A DNA stretch of 64,000 bases from JAOAPY01 sp038237475 (GTDB lineage: Bacteria > Acidobacteriota > Blastocatellia > Pyrinomonadales > Pyrinomonadaceae): positions 186,001-250,000 of the forward strand of contig JBBRYS010000008.1 of the NCBI GenBank assembly GCA_038237475.1, written 5' to 3'. How positions within the stretch are numbered: position 1 is the stretch's first letter; every line of letters begins with the position of its first letter. Below, one piece after another: positions 9,076 to 19,700 of the stretch. Below the pieces are notes generated by a model. The model made no database searches. It was not told the origin of the DNA and saw only the letters and a list, made by a program, of their open reading frames with translations. The translations under genes were made by a program, and so were the position numbers.

Positions 9076-9744
9076 ATGCACGTGGGTGGAGGTAATACCT
9101 TGTTGGGATTCAACCTAAGTCTGGCTTTATTTTTCTGTCTGTTACTCACAACCAATGGCTGCGACTCAAAGTCTTCTGTTGAGACGTCCTCGTCAACCGC
9201 AACACCGGCCGTCGTGACTGCCGCTACTCCCACGACAGCGGTCCTCTCCGAATCCTCGCCTGACAAAAATGCGTCTGTGAAACCGGAAAAGGATGCTTGC
9301 ACCCTAATCGAAAAATCCGAGATCGCCTCGGTGCAGGGCGACCAGGTGCAATCTGTCGTCCCAAGCCAACAGGTAAGCGGAGGTCTGACAATCTCCCAGT
9401 GCTACTACACCGTCATCTCCGGTTCGAAGAATCTCTCAGTACACCTGGAACTGATGCAGCGCCACGCGAGCAACTCTGATAAGGGCGCGGTGCGCGAGTT
9501 CTGGAAGGAAAGATTTCACAGGGAGAAGGAAGAGCGCGAGGAGGACAAGGAATCCGGCCCACCGCTCGAGGTCTCCGGCGTAGGCGACGAAGCCTTCTGG
9601 ATGGGAAACAGCAAGGTGGGCGCACTTTACGCGCTGCGCATGGACAAGATCGTCAGAATCAGCGTCGGCGGACCAGGCAATTCTGCAGACAAGATTTCCA
9701 AAGCAAAGACGCTCGCCCAAAAGGCTTTTGCTCGCATCGAGTAG
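9076..9744 (+). CDS. Small exported protein, probable lipoprotein, paralogue of 21046-21741
   Basis: 222 residues, function not recognised. A hydrophobic N-segment (about 11-27) ends TTNGCDSKSS, so Cys29 is a plausible but non-standard lipidation site. A low-complexity Ser/Thr/Ala/Val linker follows. The conserved part begins about residue 75: C-T-L-I-E-K-SEI-x-S-V-QG, then QCYYT, NLSV, AVREFWKERF, a Lys/Glu-rich stretch (REKEEREEDKE), VSGVGDEAFWMG and a C-terminal KAKTLAQKAFARIE. The same motif order occurs in its paralogue 12 kb away; each lies just upstream of a discoidin-tail gene (60 bases here). Possible inhibitor, adaptor or surface partner of the giant proteins (inference only). Confidence 0.75.
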   Translation: MHVGGGNTLLGFNLSLALFFCLLLTTNGCDSKSSVETSSSTATPAVVTAATPTTAVLSESSPDKNASVKPEKDACTLIEKSEIASVQGDQVQSVVPSQQVSGGLTISQCYYTVISGSKNLSVHLELMQRHASNSDKGAVREFWKERFHREKEEREEDKESGPPLEVSGVGDEAFWMGNSKVGALYALRMDKIVRISVGGPGNSADKISKAKTLAQKAFARIE

Positions 9745-9804
9745 AGCTGAGCCGCAAAACTTTTTCGTTTAGAAGCAAACGCGATTTGCTGAAGGAAGAG
9801 AATT

Positions 9805-12800
9805 ATGAATCACCGACAACCAAGCCGAGTCATTCTTCTTTGCGTGCTAATTCTTTCGGTGGTAGCCCTGGCTACCTTTTCTTTCACATCGCGTTCAGCA
9901 GCATCCGGCCAGGTAACTCTTTGGCAGGCGGTTAACGAGTCGCAGCTTCCGGTTCCTCCCGCCGGCACTCGGGTCATCAAGCCGGAGCGCTATCAGACGA
10001 TTGCGCTCAACAGGGTGGCGCTCAAGTCGGTACTCGCCAAAGCGCCCATGGAGTTTACGCCGCAGGCTAAAAACGGCGGGCGGGTGGAAGTCACCCTGCC
10101 AATGCCGGACGGGAAAATGGCACGGTTCCTGGCAGAAGAGTCGCCAATCATGGAAGCGCCGCTGGCCGCACTACATCCTGATATCAAAACGTACCGCGCC
10201 CAGGGTGTCGACGATCCTTCAGCGACGGCGCGTTTTGGTCTATCGCCGGCTGGGTTTCACGCCATCGTCCTTTCACCTAAAGGCGCTTACTACATCGATC
10301 CCTACCGGCGCGGCGATGCAGTAAATCATCTGAGCTACTTCAAACGAGACTTAAAGCGCACGGACGCTCATCAATTCGAATGCGAAGTGCTGTTGCCAAA
10401 CGGACAGCCGGCGCCTGGCCTGACGGCGGAAAGCGCTTCACTGGCGGCGCCCACTCGCCCCAACGGCGGCACGCTGCGTACCTACCGGCTGGCCCTCGCT
10501 GCCGATTTTGAGTACTCGGATTTCCATAGTGACGCCAGCCCGTTCCCGGACAAAAACGACGTCCTCAACAATGGCATCATCCCCACCGTCAATCGCGTCG
10601 TTGGAATTTACGAGAGGGAAGTGGCAGTGCACATGAACCTTGTCGCCAACGAAGATTTGATCATCTTCAATACCCCGGCCGATCCTTACGTCAATGAAGA
10701 CGGCACCTCGATGCTGGCTGCTAACCAGGCAACCTGCGATGCGGTTATCGGCCCGACCAACTACGATATCGGACACGTAGTCTCAACTGGTGGCGGCGGC
10801 GTCGCATTTCTCGGCGTAGTCTGCAGCGTGCAGAAGGCGGGCGGAGTCACCGGACTGCCGGCGCCCACCGGCGACGCGTTCTACGTTGACTATGTAGCCC
10901 ACGAGATGGGACACGAGTTTGGGGGCAATCACACCTTCAACGGCACGACCGGCTCGTGCTCCGGCGGCAATCGCAACGCGGGCACGGCCTACGAACCCGG
11001 CAGCGGCGCTACCATCATGGCGTATGCGGGGATTTGTACCGGCCAGGATCTGCAGCTCAACAGCGACGATTATTTTCACGGCGTTAGTTACGATGAGATT
11101 CTCACTCACATCACGACCGATGGCGGCACCTGTGCCGTTCAGACAGCGACAGGAAATAACGCACCGCTAATCGAAGCTGGACCGAATTTCAACGTACCGA
11201 AGCTGACGCCATTTACTCTCACGGCGGTGGCCAGCGACCCCGATGGGGATCCACTTACTTATGATTGGGAAGAGTTCGATCTAGGCGCCGGCAACGACGG
11301 CCAGACAGACAATGGCAGCTCGCCGATCTTGCGTTCGTATGCTGCCAGCACAAGTCCTGCGCGAACTTTCCCCAGCGTTAACTACATACTGAATAACGCC
11401 AATCAGCCGCCGCCGACTTTCCCTTGCGGCGTTGGTGGCACGCGCACCTGTTTGACCGGTGAAGTGCTGCCTAATACGCAGCGTACGATGACCTTCCGCG
11501 CCACCGCCCGCGATAACCGCGCCGGAGGAGGCGGAGTCGATTATGACTCGATGCAGGTCAACGTGACGGGGACTGCCGGTCCGTTTGTGGTCACCTACCC
11601 GAATGGCGGCGAGTCATGGAGTAACGGCCAGACACGAACGATAACCTGGAGTGTTGCCAACACCGAGGTGGCGCCAATTAGTGCCGCCAATGTGGATATT
11701 CGTCTCTCGACCGACGGAGGATTTACTTTTCCGATAGTGCTCGCGACCGGCGTGCCTAATGACGGGTCGCAGGACATTACCGTGCCGGCAGCTTCAACCT
11801 CGCAGGCGCGAGTACGGATCACGGGCTCAGGCAACATCTTCTTCGATATCTCAAATGCGAACTTCAACATCGATGCAACGTCACCGCCGATCGCTGTTAA
11901 CGATTCGGCCACGGTTGCGTTCCAGATGCCGACATTCATCCCGGTGCTCGCCAATGACAGTGATCCAGCGGCCTTCGCTCTTTCAATAGCAACCACGCAA
12001 TCGCCAACGAGCGCTGGTGGCACGACTGCCATCGACAACAATGGCACGCCAGGAAATACCGCGGACGATCGCATCCTTTATACGCCTCCACCTCAGTTCT
12101 TCGGACCGGACAGTTTCAGTTACACCATCAGCAACGGGAGCTTGACGGCAAGCGCCCTTGTCAGTGTGACAGTCAATCCTTTCTGTCTGCCGACGCCCAC
12201 GGGAAGCTTCCTGGCGAACTTCGATACTAACGCCAATGGCTTCACAGTGCTGACGCCGGTGAATGCGCCGGGAAGCGCGTCGTGGACGCGCATCGCAGAT
12301 CCACGCGCACATAGTTTGCCGATGTCATTCTTTACCGACGATGCCGCCACGCAGGGGGCCACAAAAGACGACCGCCTAATTTCACCGCCCCAGTTCATCA
12401 GTTCGACAACCCATTTGATTTTCTGGCAGCGCTTTGATCTTGAGGCTGGCTACGATGCCGGCGTGCTTGAAGTGTCGGTCAATGGCGGGGCCAGCTACAC
12501 GGACATCACCAACATCAGCGCCGCGAATGAATTTATTAGTGGCGGTTACAACGTCGCTTCGATGCCCAACGGTCCGCTGTCGGGTCGCGCAGCCTGGAAT
12601 GGCAGATCAGCGGGGTTTATTAATCCAAACCCAATGATGAAAGTTGAAGTGGACCTTAGCGCGCTTGCCGGCAAAACTGCGCTCTTCCGCTGGCGGCTGC
12701 GTGCCGATGATCTAACGCTGGACGAAGCCGCAGGCTGGTGGGTTGATGACGTGCAGTTTACCAACCTGCTCGTCGCGCCACCGTGTAACGAGCCACCATT

Positions 12801-13851
12801 TGCGGTGAGCCAGACGGTCTCTACCAACGAGGACACATCACTTGGGATCACGCTGGCCGCATTGCAGGGTGACGACAACGATCCGCTGACCTTTACGATC
12901 AACTCAGGACCGTCTCATGGCTCGCTGTCAGGGACCGGTGCGAACAGAACTTACACCCCGTTTCCCAACTACAACGGGCCGGACACCTTCACCTTTCATG
13001 CCAACGACGGCACGTACGACTCGAATGTGGCCACGGTGACGATCAATGTGTTGCCGGTGAATGATCCGCCACAGGTAAGCGACGACAGTGCCACTGTTAA
13101 TGAGAGCAGCGGTCCCAATGAGATAGACGTGCTGAGGAACGACACCACCGCGCCCGACGACAACGAGTCTCTATCGATCGCCACGGTCACGCAGGGTGCG
13201 CACGGCGTAGTGACAATAATCAACAGCGGCTCGCTGCTCACTTACCAGCCCAATTCGGGCTTCCATGGAAACGATACGTTCACGTATACGGCGTCAGACG
13301 GAAACGGCGGTCTGGCCACCGCGATAGTTCGCGTGACAGTCGTCCAGGTAAACGGTCTGGTCAATTACGCGTTGACAGCACTGGGTGCTGTGCCTTCGGC
13401 TTCGTCGACTTTCACCGACCGCAACTATTCAGTCACGGGTGCTTTTGACGGAGAAATCACCGGCGCTAACTGGGAAGCTGGCGGCGGCTGGAACGACAGC
13501 ACCCGCTCAGTCTGGCCGGATAACCTCGATGTTGCTTTCAGCGGCGGGGCCAAGACGATCAGCGAGATCCGAGTCTACACGCTGCAAAACAACTTCCGCT
13601 CGCCGGTGTCACCCGACGAAAACACAGACGCAAGTCTCTACGGCATCCTCGACTTCCAGGTGCAGACGTGGAACGGCGCGGCGTGGGAGACATTGTCTGG
13701 TGGAAATATCTCAGGCAACACGAAAGCACTGCGCGTGATCACGCTGGGCACACCGATCACCACGACAAAGGTGCGCGTCCTGATTACCAACGGACGCGTT
13801 TACTACAGCCGCATTGTCGAGCTTGAGTGTTATGGCACGGCCGGGCAGTAA
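9805..13851 (+). CDS. Secreted reprolysin-like (M12B-type) metalloprotease with cadherin-like and discoidin-like domains
   Basis: A 1348-residue exported metzincin. GGAAG precedes the ATG, and a signal segment spans about 10-30. After a propeptide, the catalytic motif HEMGHEFGGNH (His366, Glu367, His370, His376) gives the full HExxHxxGxxH zinc site, with a possible Met-turn at IMAYAG. Next come Ig-like segments ('NGGESWSNGQT'), a cadherin-like unit around 'VNDSATV', a jelly-roll-like region ('FLANFDTNANGF'), two more cadherin-like units ('NEDTSLGITL', 'DDSATVNES') and the discoidin-like tail from residue 1186. The M12B-like call rests on the motif and the propeptide layout; other metzincin families are possible. 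It follows the small lipoprotein gene by 60 bases and may be co-transcribed with it. Confidence 0.88.
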   Translation: MNHRQPSRVILLCVLILSVVALATFSFTSRSAASGQVTLWQAVNESQLPVPPAGTRVIKPERYQTIALNRVALKSVLAKAPMEFTPQAKNGGRVEVTLPMPDGKMARFLAEESPIMEAPLAALHPDIKTYRAQGVDDPSATARFGLSPAGFHAIVLSPKGAYYIDPYRRGDAVNHLSYFKRDLKRTDAHQFECEVLLPNGQPAPGLTAESASLAAPTRPNGGTLRTYRLALAADFEYSDFHSDASPFPDKNDVLNNGIIPTVNRVVGIYEREVAVHMNLVANEDLIIFNTPADPYVNEDGTSMLAANQATCDAVIGPTNYDIGHVVSTGGGGVAFLGVVCSVQKAGGVTGLPAPTGDAFYVDYVAHEMGHEFGGNHTFNGTTGSCSGGNRNAGTAYEPGSGATIMAYAGICTGQDLQLNSDDYFHGVSYDEILTHITTDGGTCAVQTATGNNAPLIEAGPNFNVPKLTPFTLTAVASDPDGDPLTYDWEEFDLGAGNDGQTDNGSSPILRSYAASTSPARTFPSVNYILNNANQPPPTFPCGVGGTRTCLTGEVLPNTQRTMTFRATARDNRAGGGGVDYDSMQVNVTGTAGPFVVTYPNGGESWSNGQTRTITWSVANTEVAPISAANVDIRLSTDGGFTFPIVLATGVPNDGSQDITVPAASTSQARVRITGSGNIFFDISNANFNIDATSPPIAVNDSATVAFQMPTFIPVLANDSDPAAFALSIATTQSPTSAGGTTAIDNNGTPGNTADDRILYTPPPQFFGPDSFSYTISNGSLTASALVSVTVNPFCLPTPTGSFLANFDTNANGFTVLTPVNAPGSASWTRIADPRAHSLPMSFFTDDAATQGATKDDRLISPPQFISSTTHLIFWQRFDLEAGYDAGVLEVSVNGGASYTDITNISAANEFISGGYNVASMPNGPLSGRAAWNGRSAGFINPNPMMKVEVDLSALAGKTALFRWRLRADDLTLDEAAGWWVDDVQFTNLLVAPPCNEPPFAVSQTVSTNEDTSLGITLAALQGDDNDPLTFTINSGPSHGSLSGTGANRTYTPFPNYNGPDTFTFHANDGTYDSNVATVTINVLPVNDPPQVSDDSATVNESSGPNEIDVLRNDTTAPDDNESLSIATVTQGAHGVVTIINSGSLLTYQPNSGFHGNDTFTYTASDGNGGLATAIVRVTVVQVNGLVNYALTALGAVPSASSTFTDRNYSVTGAFDGEITGANWEAGGGWNDSTRSVWPDNLDVAFSGGAKTISEIRVYTLQNNFRSPVSPDENTDASLYGILDFQVQTWNGAAWETLSGGNISGNTKALRVITLGTPITTTKVRVLITNGRVYYSRIVELECYGTAGQ
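13360..13848 (+). repeat. Shared discoidin-like C-terminal domain, copy 3
   Basis: Cys-less at its N-end like copy 2: begins VNYALTALGA and ends LECYGTAGQ. Contains GGGWNDSTRSVWPDN and EIRVYTLQNNF. Confidence 0.85.
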
Positions 13852-13907
13852 CTGTCTGAACCGCTGCCTGTATTTCAAAACTGGAGATCAAGGAGAAAAC
13901 TTAGATC

Positions 13908-16634
13908 ATGAGGAATAAGGCTCAGACGAAATACTTTCAACTGGCAACCCGTTTCGTGGTTGTGTTACTGGCAGCTTGCAGTCTGGCGACGGTCCTTTCT
14001 TCCCGGAGAGGGGCGGCCGCGACGCCAGCCAGCGGAACACTTTCGCAAGCCACGCCAGTGCTGTCCTATACGTCCGGGCCTTTTTTCGTTCCAAATCCCA
14101 CCGACCAGGTTGACGGTGTTCCGACTTGTGATGGGACACTGCCATGTGATGACTACACGCTGACAGTTAACGTGCCTGCCGGTTATGACGTTTCGAACTA
14201 CGTCAAGATACAGGTCAGCTGGCCGCATCAGGCGACCTTGGCCCAGTACGATATCTTCGTCTACAAGCTGAACCCCGACAGCTCTTTGGGATCGCTGGTC
14301 GCTGCCAATTTTTTCGCAGTCGACCCGGATGTCGTCACCATCTCAGCGATCTCTGGCCAGTACCTGCTTCGCATCGCGCCGACGATACCACAGGGGGACA
14401 CGACCACCACAAAGATTTCCCTGGAACAAAAAGTAGCAGCGGCGCCGGCGGCTTCGGGAGTCGCTCCGCGCTTCCAGCGCTATCAGGCTCCGGGAACACT
14501 TGGCGCAACTGCAGGCGAGCCATCGCTGGGTGTTGGCCTCGCGACCGCGCAGTTTCCTCAGGGCCGGACCATGTACCAGGCCAATACCACGACGCTGCGG
14601 GTGGATTTTGATGACTGTCCCTCGCCGGCTGCGACGAACTGGATTAACAAGACAGCGCCTAACACCGGCAACACGACGCTTGATCCCATTCTCTTTACGG
14701 ATCGGTCCACTGGCCGCACGCTCGTCTCGCAACTCGCGGGCGAGTGCAGCCGGGCGGCATACACCGATACTGCCGATCCTTTTAATGACGGCGATGTTTG
14801 GGTGGCGAGTCAGGGCTGTGGAGTACCTGCTGGAGTCGATCACCAGACGTTTGGTGGCGGCCCGCTCGCGGCGCCATTAACCAGAGATCCGAACGGCCCC
14901 GTTTATCCGAATGGAGTCTATTACTGTTCGCAGTCGGGGACGAATGAGGCTTCGTGCGCAAACAGTCTGGACGGTGGGCTGAGCTTCGGTCCAGCAGTTC
15001 CCATCTACGTCATCAATTGCTTCGGCATTCACGGTCACGTCAAGGTCGCGCCTGACGGTACGGCCTATGTTCCCAATAGCGACTGCTCGACCAGTACTAC
15101 GGGTCCGGGCCCCAATGACACGGCGCATCAGGGACTCGTCTTCTCGGAAGACAACGGCACGACCTGGTCCCAGCCGCAATTGGTACCGGACAGTAACCCC
15201 GCGCCCGGCATCGTTGACCCTTCAATCGGTATTGGCGCGCAGGGGACTATCTATTACGGCTATGCCAACAGCAATGGTGCGCCTTCAATTGCCGTCGGCC
15301 ACAAGGTGAACCATCAAATAGTGTGGGGACCGAGCAAGGATGTCGGCGCAGCGCTCGGTATTCAGAACTCAACTTTTCCTGAAGTAGTCGCGGGCGATGA
15401 CAACCGCGCTGCATTCGCTTTTCTTGGTACGACTACCAGCGGCTACTACCAGGATCCCGATAACTTTCAGGGTATCTGGCATCTTTACGTCGCCACCACT
15501 TACGACGGCGGCGCGACCTGGTCGACCGTTGACGCTACGCCAAACGATCCCGTTCAACTGGGCTCAATCTGCAACTCCGGAACCGTCATCTGCGGCCGCA
15601 CGCCAAACGATCGCAATCTGCTCGACTTCATGGATGCCACCATCGATCGCCAGGGCCGCATCGAGATTGCTTATCCGGACGGCTGCATCACTGCCGGATG
15701 TATCAATGTGGTGGACAAGAACAGCGATGGAAAGATCAATCGCTTTGACAACGACAACGCGCGCAAGGCTACCATTGCGAGGCAATCAGGTGGGCGGCGT
15801 CTGCTCGCAGCTTTTGATCCACCTGCCGGTCTGCTTGTTCCGGCCGCGCCGCGAGTTGTCACCGCTACCCGCGATGTTGCTGGAAGTCATTTAACCTTCC
15901 TCGAACCGGATAGCGGCGGCACGCCGGTAACCGGATACAAAGTCTATCGTGGCACCACGAGCGGCGGAGAGACTCTGCTGGCAACAGTCAGCGCAGCTGC
16001 AACCTACGACATTGTGAACCTCAACAACAAGGTCGTCTTCAACGACACGGCGGTGCACGCCAATCGCACCTATTTCTATCGCATCACTGCCGTCAACGCT
16101 CAGGGTGAAGGGCAGTACTGCCGGGAGTTTCAGCTCAATGCGCTGTGCACCAACCTTAATGTAGCGCAGGCCGTGAACGGAGCGCTTGCCACTGCGTCCT
16201 CGACTTATGCCACACGAGCTTACTTCCCGGCCGGCGCCATTGACGGTGAGCGTGCCGGCGTTAACTGGGAGATGGGCGGCGGTTGGAACGACAGCACGCG
16301 CGATGAGTGGCCGGACACTCTGGAAATCAGTTTCGCGGGGAGCCGCTCGATCGATGAGATCAGGGTCTACACCGTGCAGAACAATTTCAAGAGCCCGGTT
16401 GAACCAACGTTAACGACACCCGCTGATCTCTACGGCATTCGGGATTTTGATGTGCAGTACTTCAACGGTGCGAGCTGGGTAACAGTCCCAGGGGGCAGCG
16501 TCACAGGCAATGACAAGGCAATGCGAGTCTTCAGCTTTGACAACATCACGACTACGAAGATTCGCGTGGTTGTCAACAATGGGCGTGCGCACTTCAGTCG
16601 CATCACCGAAGTTGAGGCGGACGGATGTCCCTGA
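13908..16634 (+). CDS. Secreted BNR/sialidase-like propeller protein with discoidin-like tail
   Basis: A 908-residue exported protein with AAGGAG upstream of the ATG. A signal segment (about 12-32) precedes a pre-peptidase-like beta domain (about 45-180). A propeller follows (about 185-640), clearly homologous to that of the 4582-8958 protein: RFQRY, GEPSLGVG, VDFDDC, LDPILFTD, GVDHQT, YPNGVYYCSQ and IHGHVKV have counterparts in the same order. An FN3 domain (about 645-740) leads to the discoidin-like domain from Cys747. NDRNLLDFMDATID is shared with the paralogue and may be structural or functional. Catalytic activity is not evident. It sits 56 bases behind the reprolysin gene. Confidence 0.85.
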   Translation: MRNKAQTKYFQLATRFVVVLLAACSLATVLSSRRGAAATPASGTLSQATPVLSYTSGPFFVPNPTDQVDGVPTCDGTLPCDDYTLTVNVPAGYDVSNYVKIQVSWPHQATLAQYDIFVYKLNPDSSLGSLVAANFFAVDPDVVTISAISGQYLLRIAPTIPQGDTTTTKISLEQKVAAAPAASGVAPRFQRYQAPGTLGATAGEPSLGVGLATAQFPQGRTMYQANTTTLRVDFDDCPSPAATNWINKTAPNTGNTTLDPILFTDRSTGRTLVSQLAGECSRAAYTDTADPFNDGDVWVASQGCGVPAGVDHQTFGGGPLAAPLTRDPNGPVYPNGVYYCSQSGTNEASCANSLDGGLSFGPAVPIYVINCFGIHGHVKVAPDGTAYVPNSDCSTSTTGPGPNDTAHQGLVFSEDNGTTWSQPQLVPDSNPAPGIVDPSIGIGAQGTIYYGYANSNGAPSIAVGHKVNHQIVWGPSKDVGAALGIQNSTFPEVVAGDDNRAAFAFLGTTTSGYYQDPDNFQGIWHLYVATTYDGGATWSTVDATPNDPVQLGSICNSGTVICGRTPNDRNLLDFMDATIDRQGRIEIAYPDGCITAGCINVVDKNSDGKINRFDNDNARKATIARQSGGRRLLAAFDPPAGLLVPAAPRVVTATRDVAGSHLTFLEPDSGGTPVTGYKVYRGTTSGGETLLATVSAAATYDIVNLNNKVVFNDTAVHANRTYFYRITAVNAQGEGQYCREFQLNALCTNLNVAQAVNGALATASSTYATRAYFPAGAIDGERAGVNWEMGGGWNDSTRDEWPDTLEISFAGSRSIDEIRVYTVQNNFKSPVEPTLTTPADLYGIRDFDVQYFNGASWVTVPGGSVTGNDKAMRVFSFDNITTTKIRVVVNNGRAHFSRITEVEADGCP
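16146..16631 (+). repeat. Shared discoidin-like C-terminal domain, copy 4
   Basis: Residues 747 to the end, Cys-bounded: begins CTNLNVAQ and ends EADGCP. Like copy 5 it has RAHFSRI in place of the usual RVYYSRI near the end. Confidence 0.85.
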
Positions 16635-16721
16635 ACGCTGGATGCACGGTTTTACGTGCTAGTCCGTCGTCAGGCTCTAATTACAACATTTGAATTGTGA
16701 TTAATCAGAGGAGCGCTTGAG

Positions 16722-19700
16722 ATGAAGAGAACAATCATTGCAGTCGCGGCCGTCGCCGCTCTGCTAACTCTGTTGCTTGTTAATTTTCCCAACGGCGCAG
16801 GTGCGCAGATTGGTAACAACCTGAGCACACCAACGCCGAACGTGCCCGCCGCACCGACGCCGGGACTGGACCTGGACCAGCAGGAAGATGTGGATAGCGG
16901 CCGATACGGCCGCAATGGTCTCAGCTTCCGCGATTACCTGATGCGGCGCGAGCAGATGATTAACCTGCTTCGCGGCCTGCCGTTCAACGTTCCCGGCAAC
17001 CCGCGCCTGCAGGCACTCGAAAAGTTACGTCAACAGGAAGCTGCCCTCCTCAGAACCCCACAGCCCGCTGCCGGTGGGTCGGGTGGCGCCGGTGCAAACG
17101 GTCCCAGTTCCTCCTCAGCTCCGCTGATTCCAACACCGGCCTGGACCTCGATCGGTCCGGCTCCAATTCCGGAGGGTCAGACAAATCTCATCGACGCGAC
17201 ACGCAATCCTGTCAGTGGACGTGTCTTGACGATCGCCGTTCATCCAACTGATCCCAACAAAGTCTATGTCGGCACGGCGCAAGGCGGTCTCTACCGGACG
17301 CTCGACGGCGGCGATACGTGGACGCCCCTGATGGACAATGCAGATACGCTGGCAGTGGGCTCAGTAACGATTGACCCGCTTGACCCCACGACACTGTTCG
17401 TCGGCACGGGCGAGGGAAATTTCTGCGGTGACTGCTTTTTCGGTGTCGGCTTCTACATCATCAAAAATGCGGAATCGGCTTCGCCTACTCTGCTTGGTCC
17501 ATACAACTCAGCCACCAACACTCCCAACCTCAAGCTCGCCAACAGCCGCTCGATAACGAAGATCCTGGTGAATCCGAGCAACGACAACCAGATTTTCGTC
17601 GGCACCGGCTCGGGTGTCGGCGGCATTAACGGCGGGGCGGGCGCGGGTCCGAATCTCACGCCGCGCGGGCTCTTCCGCTGCGAGAACGTCATGAGCGGAA
17701 CGCCCTCCTGCACGAAACTTGACCTGGGCGGCGTTGGGGGCGGCCCCAACGTGGCCGTCCGCGATATGGTCTTCGAACCGGGCAACGCTAACAACCTGCT
17801 GATCGGAATTGAAGATCCGGTGGGGGCCAATACCAATGGTATCTGGCGCTCCACCAACGCTCTGGTGGCACTGCCCGGGCTAATCACTTTCACCCGGACG
17901 CTGACGACAACCGCTTTCACCAATGTCACGCTGGCAATACACAAAGCCGGCAGCGCGGTGACCGTCTACGCTGCGACCGAAGACGATGCCAACAGCGCCG
18001 CTACCGGCGTGGTTAGAAAATCGACAGACGGGGGCGTCACCTGGCCCACCGTGTTGACGTCTGCTCGTGGCTTCTGCGGCGGTCAGTGTTTTTATGACAT
18101 GCCCATTGCAGTCGACCCGAATGATGTGAACAACGTGTTTATCGGAGGCAGCGGCGACTACGACAGCACGCAGACGGCGTGCAAGGTTACGACCAACGGC
18201 TCGACGTTTGTGAAGAAGGCCGCCGGGCTGCATCCTGACGTTCACGCGATTGTCATCGCCCCTTCGAACACGAACATCATTTATCACGGCAATGACGGCG
18301 GTATCTTCAAATCAACCAACGACGGCAACAACTGGGTCAGTAAGAACACAGCCGGCTTTAACGCCACTCAGTTTGTGAGCCTGGCCCAACACCCGACCGA
18401 TCGCTACTTCATGATCGGCGGCACACAGGACAACGGTACTCCCTTTCTTCGTCCCAATAACGCCTGGAAGCTGGGCCAGTTCGGTGACGGTGGCTACGCA
18501 CTCATCGACACGAATGCCGTCGATACCGCAACATCCGTGACCGCCTACCACACTTTCTACAATGCCAAAGCGGCGCAGATTGGTTTCGAACGTGCCGATG
18601 GCGCGTCGCAAATCGATCCGGCCGGCTGGCCGACGTTCTACGGTTGCGGCGTCACCATCTTTCAACCCAACGGTATCTCCTGCGCCGACGACACCTTGTT
18701 CTACGCTCCGATGGCCCAGGGGCCAGGCAACCCAAACACCATCTACTTCGGTACCGATAAGCTTTATCGATCGAGTGACAAGGGCATCACGATGCCGGCG
18801 GTGAGTCAGATATTCGAGACGAATGTTCCCACTCCGCCTGCTACTCCTACCAACACTACCGTGAGCGCCATAGGGATTTCACCACAGGACGATAACGTTC
18901 GTATCGTCGGCATCTCCAGCGGTCGAGTATTTGCGACGACCATGGGCTTGCCATCCTTAACTGAGGTGACTCCGCCGGTGACACCGCGAAAGTTCATTGG
19001 GCGAGCGGTTATCGATCCGCACACAAAGACGACGGCTTACGTGACGCTGGTGGGCTACGGCGTACCCGCGGGTCAGCACATCTGGAAGACGACAAATCTC
19101 AACACCGCGACAGGCGCTCCGGCGGTGACCTGGACCGCAGCGGGTAACGGCCTGCCGGACATTCCGGTTGATGCTTTTGTAATTGACCCGCAGGACTCCA
19201 ACAGTCTTTACGCAGGCACCGACATCGGCGTTTACACATCAACCGATGGCGGCGCAAATTGGTTGCCCTACGGCACGGGGCTCCCACGCGTGGCGGTGTT
19301 CGATATGTCTATTCTGAACGCTCATCGAGTCCTCCGCATTGCGACTCATGGACGGGGCATCTGGGAGATTCCGATTCCAGGCGTGACGGGTTTGTCAGCT
19401 CCGAATTTCGCCGGCGTGAACCAGGTTTCTGACCTGCATGACGGTACGCGCTTGCAGCTGAGTTGGCTGCCGGCGGTCTCGCTCAATCCCGCGCCGAACA
19501 TCGTCTATGACATTTATCGCGTGCCTCACGTCGTGCACGGAGACTCTACACAGGACCCGACGTTCACGCCTGATGCTTCCAATTACGTCACGACCGTTAC
19601 TGCCACTTCGTTCATAGACAGTGGATTGACGCTCGCGCAGCCCTATTACTACATCGTGCAGGCGCGCGACACGAATGGTGGCGGACTCGACAACAGCGGT